Assembly: GCA_040182905.1 (NCBI GenBank)
Contig: JARQWU010000132.1
Location: forward strand, 1 to 27,002
From: Barthelona sp. PAP020
Taxonomy: Eukaryota; Metamonada: BaSk clade
Reading direction: 5' to 3'
DNA: 27,002 nucleotides
This document shows positions 9,001 through 18,000 of the stretch, piece after piece. A program made the position numbers and the translations under genes. Each line of letters opens with the position of its first letter. The stretch's first letter is position 1. The notes under the pieces were generated by a model. That model searched no databases, was not told the origin of the DNA, and worked only from the letters and a program-made list of their open reading frames with translations.

Positions 9001-12000
9001 GGATAGATTGGTCGAACATCTTTTGAACTTTCTTGAAATATCTAAGTTTGTCGGTAATTTTGAAACATTTTCACTTAACATCAAAAAGATCTTCACAATT
9101 GGAAGATAAATTTGTGAGATAGTGTTCATTTTCCGAACTAAAATGATGTCAGCGTGTAATTTTTCTTCAAATTCATCTGTAGGTGGATGATTTAATGCAC
9201 TTAACTTCTCATATATAATAGATAAATTGTTACGTAAGGGAAGGATCTTCTTTTCATAATCCTCAACCTCCAAATTGATATTGTCGATTAATTCTTTCTG
9301 TTTTTCAAGTTGAACTTCCAAATCTTTTAATTGTTTGGCAGATTCTTTATAACGTATTGTCTCTTGACCTAACAGACGTATGCAATCATTGGAACTACTT
9401 ATCTCACTGGATAATAAATTCTTTTTCATTCCCAAATCACCAATAGAACGCTCATTCTTTTCAAAAAACTTATCAATTACCTTACAACAATCAGAAAGCG
9501 TTTTATATTCAATCAAAGGCAACCTAGATAATATCAAATATGTCATCAAAAATGTATCAATAAATCGACAAATCAAAGGAATACATGGTTCATTCCAAGA
9601 ACCAATATTCTCCTGCAACTTTTCTTGAAGATCGTTAATTGCGCTATGATTCTTATCAATTTTAACACTGATTGAACTATAATATGTAGTAATTAGGTTC
9701 ATGGTGTTTGCCAAATGGAAACATATGGAATCTCGTTCCAACTCATCAAATTCAGGAATTTTTCCATCAAAGACTTTGAGATCAACTCCCATGAATGTGG
9801 GATTTGTTTGTTCATTAATAATCTCATCTAACAACACTTGTCTGTACAATAACATATCAGAAATGTAATGAATACTGTTCTTTTCTTCATCAAATAACCT
9901 GGTAACAGAAATACCAGTAATAGACAATGGTAGCAGCTTTTCAATATGAACAAAGTTGTTCAGGTATTTAGGATGGGATATAATTGAAACTGTTAATCTA
10001 TTTTTCAGTAAATCTAAGGCAAATCTTGCCATTGCTACATCAGTATCAATATCTTCACTTTCATAAGCATGAAAAATATACTTCTTTTTAAAATCTTCCA
10101 AATTCTCACCACAGATTTTCTTTAATAATAACCAAAAACCTTTCAGACTCTTTTCAGACCAAAAGGGATTCTCTATCTGATCAAAAAACAACAATTGGAC
10201 AAAACTTTCAGAAATTTCTTTGTTTTTTTCTAAATTTAAGAAGAATTCATATGGTAAGATAGCCAAACATTTTCCATTGTTCAAACAATGAGTTATCATT
10301 CTAATCAACTCTTTTTTCATTTCTTCAAACTTACTTCTGACCTTAAATCTTAAACAAAGAATGTTATCTTCAGGAGAAATCAAAGAAGGCAAGACGTTCT
10401 TTTGAATGAACATTTCAACATCACTTAAAACTTCTTGAATCATTGTAAAACCTCCTATTTCTACACATATGTGATAGAACATTAAATATTGAATAAAACT
10501 AAATGATACACCAATGTTTAAAAAATTTTCATAATGGAATAGCCTTAGGAGTCTTCTCTTTAAAATAGCGATCTTCTTTACAAGTACAAAAGGTCCCATA
10601 CTGACATTTTTTCTTATTAATTCATTGGTTGATGATTTTCCACTAACTTTTTCAGCAGAATATTGATGAATAAATGTCATACGTTCAATTTGATTTAACC
10701 AATCAAAAGATACTGTTTGATCTGTTTGTTTAATAAAAACGTCTAACGTTTCAACGATAAATCTACGATTATCAGGAGAACGAGTTCTTATATGAGTGTA
10801 TATTTGTAAGAAACATCTCAAGAACATTAGTATTGAAATAAGTGGATTTTTTTCATTTGGCTTCAATTTATACATGATCTTCAAAATATAATTTCGATCA
10901 TTTATATTGAAATAGATGGAAGAATCGATAATAGATCTTGGAAAATTACTAATTAAAGTGTTGAATATATCATTAACACAAGTGTACACCATTTTTGTAT
11001 AATCAAAATTATTTTTCCAAAAGACATCATAATTGTCCAGATTTGCCAGAATTTTCTCCAAATCTAAATTTCTATATTCAGGATAAGGATATAGAATAAC
11101 GGAAGAGGCATCAAACAAACCTTTAGTCCAATCAATATGTATGTAATTCTGATTTATGGCAAAAAAATTGACAACAAAAACCACAAAACAATTTTTGAAT
11201 GTATATCTTTGATTCTTAATAGCAATTGGTTCTGATCTTGCTATATTAATGAAAAATTGAAATAATTCCTTTCCAAAAACTAACGAATTATCAACGCTTA
11301 TAATCAACTTTTTATTCTTTTTGGGAAAAATATGATTATTCTTTTGAACAGGCATAAAATCTACTAACTTTTCAAAGATACTATCAACAGTATCAACGGG
11401 TGTTAAAATAAAGGAATAACTTTCAAAAATTTCATCATTTTCAATCATGTTAGTCACTTCCTTCATGTAATCATTAAGATTGCTGAAATTTACAGATCGA
11501 TCCAAATCAAAATACACCGGTTTATCTATCAAATTCAAATCAATACAACATCCTAGCAACTGCCAATAATTCTTATAGTTTCGTTCTACTAACCCATTGT
11601 TCATACTCAATATCTTTGTTTGACATGCTTTTAACAACTCCAAATCAACCAAAGAATGAAATTGTGGACATTTTTTCATCAAGATATTATCATTGAGATA
11701 ATTGATGTAACCAACTTTTATTGGGTCTTTATTGATACAAACAATGCCAATTTCAAAAACTAATATGATTATTGACAAAAAGATCTCTATCTTTGTGTCG
11801 TTTTGATAGTGTTGAGAATATAAACTGAAAAATTCAAAGAATACTTCCAAAGTACATGAGATACCATTAAAAATTTTCATTTGAGTACATACGTAATTAT
11901 TGCTTCCTAATTTCAATAAAAATTCATAAGAATCATTGATTATCCAGATTAACTCTTTTAAATCTTCCAAATTTAAACGAGATTTCCAATATATCAAATG

Positions 12001-15000
12001 ATTTTGAATTTTCTTAGTGCAAAATATGCGATTTAGGTTCATCAAATCAGTTTTAAACATTAAAGTAAAACTGAAATCCAATGTACGTAATATATCTGCT
12101 GTAGGTATGGTATTATGAGTTTTAATATCATATTCCATCAGATCAACATCAGTTTGAACGTTTTCATTGACATAATATAATATATGGGGCTTGACTTCAA
12201 AAGATGCAATTTTTGCTGAAAACTTATTGTATAACATTACATTAATAACTCTACAAATCTTATCAACAATCGATTTTATCATAATTATGTTCAAAGTTGT
12301 TGGAAAGACAATACAATGACATAATGGTGCAATAATAACATTAGTTTCCTCGGTTACTTTAATAAGTTCCATTTTTGACACAACTTCTTGAACCATCTGA
12401 AACCCAAAAGCATTTAAACTATCAATAGATTGATAAGACTCAATAAAGTCCTCAAATCTTAAAGAATGAGATACAACAATGGTATTTGTATTTTTATATC
12501 CTTTAAACGATTTGACATACGTCTCAAAAATCTTGCTAATTAAATCACTCCAATAAACAGCGCCTTCTGAACGATATCTTATCAAAATTTCATTATTTTT
12601 ATAATTGAGTCCAGTTAATAACAATGTAATTGTGTCATACAAATCTTCTTCAACTATATTCAACGCTGAAAGATTTTTATCACTCAAAAATTCATGTTGT
12701 TGAATCATATCAAAAGTTTTGGTTGGTTTTATTAATTTCTTTCCAGGAATAGGTAATAGTGATACTCTTTCATCAATAGGCATACTGAAGAAGTTGGGAT
12801 TAAAAGTTGACAAAGGAGATAGATAACTAATGATTGATTCTGTCAACTTTAGTAATTCCATACAAATGTCTGTGTAAGCAATGTTTTTGCCATACTTAGC
12901 AAATGATTTGACAAAACTCGAACTTTGAACAAATGACATCAACATTGCAATTTGTGTCTGAACAATTGAATCGTTCAATAAAAACAACTCTTGTTGTGTT
13001 TCCGATAATCCAAGGAAATAGATGTTTGATTTAGCAAGGGCATGTGACAGTGCTAAAGACAAATCAATGTCATAACTGTTTGATAATGCTAAAGAGATAT
13101 GATAACCAGGAACAACATGATCAGATAAAACTAGATAAACTTCATGACTTATTGAATAGAGTAAATCAATCTTAACTTCTGAAGATAAAATGACTTTAGC
13201 TGAAGGATATTTTTTCAATGTGCTTAAAAGATCTAATTGTTGTTTAGAAGATAAACCATCAACATCTCTCAAGAAGAGCAAAGTAAAACTGTCTAAAATT
13301 GCTTGAATTAAAGTGTCCAAAACTATATCAAAAGATTGATGAAATTCTACCTCTAACATAGGTAAAGAAAAAGTCAAAAATTCATATTTAATCACATTGC
13401 ATAAACCAGTAACAGTTGATAATTGATGAGTACGACAATCCCCTAATAATACAGGTACTAAACCATCTTCCATTAAAGTACCAATGATTTGATGATGTCT
13501 AGTGATATAAACTCCAGTTAAAATACCAGATTTATAACTAAAAGGATTAAATCCCAACTCAAAATCAGAAATTCCGTACATATTTGCTGTGTTTTTATAA
13601 AAATCAACGGTGATTTCTTGACGTTTGAAACATTTAGCTTCGTAATTATAAAATTGTTCATTTGTTAAAAAGTTTTGATATTTAAGAACTAATTCATTCC
13701 CGAAATCAAAAGAACCACTATTAAATTCTTCTTCTTCATCATCTTCATCATCGAATTCTTCGATCTCATCAATATTTAAATTTTCAAAATCAATATCTTC
13801 AGGAACATTCTTTTTTGTCATGTGGGAAGTAGAATACGAAGTGTTTGCTAGGTTTTTAAAATATAAATAATCTTTAAAGGCAAAAAGATGATATTCAGTC
13901 ATAATAGGAAATAAGACATTGCATAATTGGTCAATAAATACATTATTAGATTTGATGCTTTTATTCTTTGCTTTAAAAGCACATAAAACTATAAATATAC
14001 GATAGATCAAACAAGCATATTCATCTTCATTATCAATTAAAGGTTTTAATTTTATAATGATATTATTCAATAATCTGGAAGCATCATTAATTCTCAATTT
14101 AAATATGCTCTTTAACAGTTCTTGTATATCATAACTTTCAAAGAATAATGTCTCAATTTTAATAAGATTGGCGTTTACCAATTTTGTTTCTTGTGTCAAA
14201 ACACATTCTATAGCTTTACAAAGATCAACAATATCTGTCAATTCATTTAAGTTGATAGGCGTAGCAAAATTGACATGTTCAAAAATCAAGTTTTGTTGAT
14301 CTTTAAAAGAACTAATACCAGATAAAAGAGATTTACTGCTCATTCTAAAAGAATTTTCATCAAAGTAAAGATCCATTATCAAATTGAAATTATATGCTTC
14401 AAAAGATAAAGCGGTATTGATGAATCCATCATTTATAATGATATTGTTGATTGAAGGGAAAATATTATGAACAAAATTGTTAATTAATCGCGTTTCAAAA
14501 TATTCTTTTGATTGATACCCATTACCCACACTGTTGAAATCAGTGATGTTAATCTTTAACAGATCACTGTACTCAAATCTAAAAAAATGAAATACAGTAA
14601 ACATCAGTTTGGTATCATCCAATAATCCCAATCGTGGATACTTTTGAACAATCAAACTTTTGAAAATATTGAATAATCTACAAAAGTTTGGAACAGTTGT
14701 CGAGTACAATTTATCAAATACCATTGAATCTTTCAATCTTAACAAATTTTGCGAAAATTGAATGTTGTTCATACGAAAGATTTCATGAAATTCTTTCTGC
14801 TTATCAAATATTCGTTCATATATCTCATCACTTTCAGTAATCTTATTGCTGATAGTTGAGACATTCTCATTAGAATTCGGGTTTCCTCCACGATATCTAT
14901 CAATCAAATGAAATAAAACAATGGAAAAATCAAAGATTAACCCCAAACAGAAAATGGAACAATAAAGTTTTCTTAGTTGCGTGATGTGATCAATGAGAGT

Positions 15001-18000
15001 ATCTACCGTTTCCCATAACTCTTCATTTTGATTCAAAATATCGTACAACTCTAACTTACATTCTAACAGCTTCTTTATTATTGGAACATCATCACATTCT
15101 TCCATTTTATAACTCTGTTTTTTGAAGAAAAAATCAAGCCCCAGTTCGTAACGATTCAAGCTCAAATCATGTTGTTCAATGAAACTACTGAATAAACTGA
15201 ACTCTTCGAAGACATTATGATTCATTATACCGTTGAACTTAAACTCATCATCCATTTTAAGCAAATAGCTATTATCACCCCCATAAGAGAAGGATGACAA
15301 AGATTGTTTGTCTGAAAGTCTATTTGGATGAGATTTATCCATTCCCAAATCAAATCCAAGTTGAGAATTTTGAGAACTATTTTTCGTAATTTCATTAAGA
15401 ATCGCTGGAATTGTTTCGTTACGAGTTAAATAAGCTCGCCAATGCCTTTGTAAATTAATAACATGTTCATTTCCTAAAGTCTGTAATTTTCTTTCATCAT
15501 AGACTTTCAACAAATACTTTTCATATTTGACCCGATATCTCAATAAAATTCCTCGACATAGCCTTTGAATATAAATACAAACATCTTTTTTGGAAGGATC
15601 TTTCCAAAATTGTGTTGATTTCTGTTGACTCATTCTTAATTGCTTTTTCAACATCTGCTTATCCTTTAGGTTCTTTTTCAATTCAAAATCTTTCATTTTC
15701 TCTTCAACATAACGAATCTCTCTTTGCAAAGAACTGACAAACAATCTCAATTCTAATTGTTCTGTGGTTTCTTTAACTGTTTCTTTTTGTTTTGTCACCT
15801 CTAGCTCTTTATTCTTTAAATAAGCTTGATATGCAATGTTTTCATAAAATCTAAAAATAGAACTGTTCTTCACAAGATTAAAAGGAAAATTCTGATTTGT
15901 TAATTTGGTTGACATAATAACCCTTTCGATATTCTCCAAACGCAATCCCAACTTTTGAAATTCAATATGTTTATTTATTAAAAAGACAGTCATTTCATTC
16001 TTTCTCTTATTAGATAACAATGTAATTCCATCGTTTAAAGAAAAAAAATCTTGTTCGATTGAAAAGTCAAGACTTAAATCAACCCAAAAGGAACTATCTC
16101 TGGCAAAATCGTTTATTTGCTTCAGAATGTTGAAGATTTCATTTAATTCAACAAAATATTTCATAAAATTTTCATAATTTTCAAAAACTTTCAAATTATT
16201 AACATAATGTTTAAAATCAATGAATAAAGACAAAACAAAACCATAGTCAATCAAATCAATGTTGACATTATTATTTTGAGTAAGGAAATGATTGGCAGAT
16301 TGAATCAATTTCAATAGATCATCAAGTTCTTGCATTTTTCGTTTACAATCTTGGATATTAGTCAAATCTGAACTGTTTGAAATCATTTTAAACAATTTTC
16401 TATCTCTAAGATTTTTATTGAAATCATTCTCAATCAGATTTAGTTCAAAAAAGCATTCTTTTGCCAGAACAATCAAATTACTGATGTATAATTCATTATC
16501 ATAAATTTTTTGAATTGAAGAAAATTGAAAATTCATTTTGTCAATCTTTTGATTGAGATTTAACGTTTTGTTGATGATTTCAGTCTGTTTTTTTCGACAA
16601 TCAATTTGAATTTGTGTTCGATATTCATTATTTTTTATAAATTTACTAATATTAGCTTGAGTGCTATTCATTTGATTTGCTAAAGATTCCTGGAAAATAT
16701 TTATCTCCTTCAAACATCGTTCAAATTTTATCTTATCCAACTTTTTTGAAAATTTCATCAAAACATTCTTTAATTCATTCAATAGAGGTTTTAATTCTTC
16801 CATTATATGAATATAAGGCAAAATCTTATGTAAATACATTTTTTTAGGTTTATTTAAATATTTTCTTTGTTTTAGAAAATTTAATAATGGAACTTTCATC
16901 TGTTCAACATTCATAATTATTAGCTCGTTGACCAAATTTATGCAATATTGTAAACGATAATTTAAATTCGAACGAAATTGAGTAAAATCGTATAAAACAA
17001 AACCCAATTGTTCATATTCATTGATAGAATTAAAGATTTCTTCAAAAGTCATCACTAATTTAGTTTCTTTAGTGAAACCATCCAAACATTCGTTAATCCT
17101 ATCCATATTATAAAATTCAAAATCGAATATTTGAAATTTTGGATCAGAAACTTTCAAATTTTCATCAAACTTATTCTTTATTTCAAAAACAGGTAACATC
17201 AATGAAAATAGATGTTGATTCTGAAAGATTGATGTCTTTTCATATGGAATAATCTTGGTTCTTAAATCATGTATCTTCTTGATGACAAAGTCATTACAAT
17301 TATTAAAAGCATTACTAATTCTTTGATTAATAACACCAAATGAAGGATTGGAAAGAATCACACTGCTAGTTGTATGTTTACTCCCTTTTAAACCGTACAT
17401 TGATTTCCTTATGATTTGAGAAGCACTAAACTTAAAAGATTGCATTTCATCGTGATCAATATCAACATTTCCTGCAAGATTTACAGCCTTATTTAATTGT
17501 TGGGCTGTTTTAACTGATGATGATCTTGGAGATTTTAAATGAGATTCAGTCATACTTGTATTAACGTATTCAGCCTTTGGTAACAATAAATCATTAAAAG
17601 CTCTAGTAACATCGTCAAAAATTGATTGAATGATAAACTTTAATGTGAATTTTTCAGTTTCAATAGAAGAATCATTCACAATAACAATAGACGTGCGTAA
17701 AGAACGACCTTTTGAAGAAATACGACTTTTCTCTTTGAATAATTCTGTTGTTGTCAAACTATTCATAATTAAACTCTTCTTTTTTCCATTGAGGGAAATC
17801 TTACTGTTGTTACTACTACTGTTACGATCTTGTTTTGATCTTGAAGTGCTACTGGCGTCACTGTTTACATCAGACCTTGAATGGAGTGAATCATTATGTA
17901 AAACAGAATTAGAGGTAGCATTAGAATGATTGGCACTGGAATTTGAACCTGAAGAATATTTTCCAAATTGTTTTGACAATTTTATTTCAATTTTTCCACG

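Noticed and set aside
17630-17929. Leu-rich plus-strand frame of 99 codons
   Set aside because: The leucine run is the antisense of the Ser/Asn-rich codons of the dynein-like tail insert.
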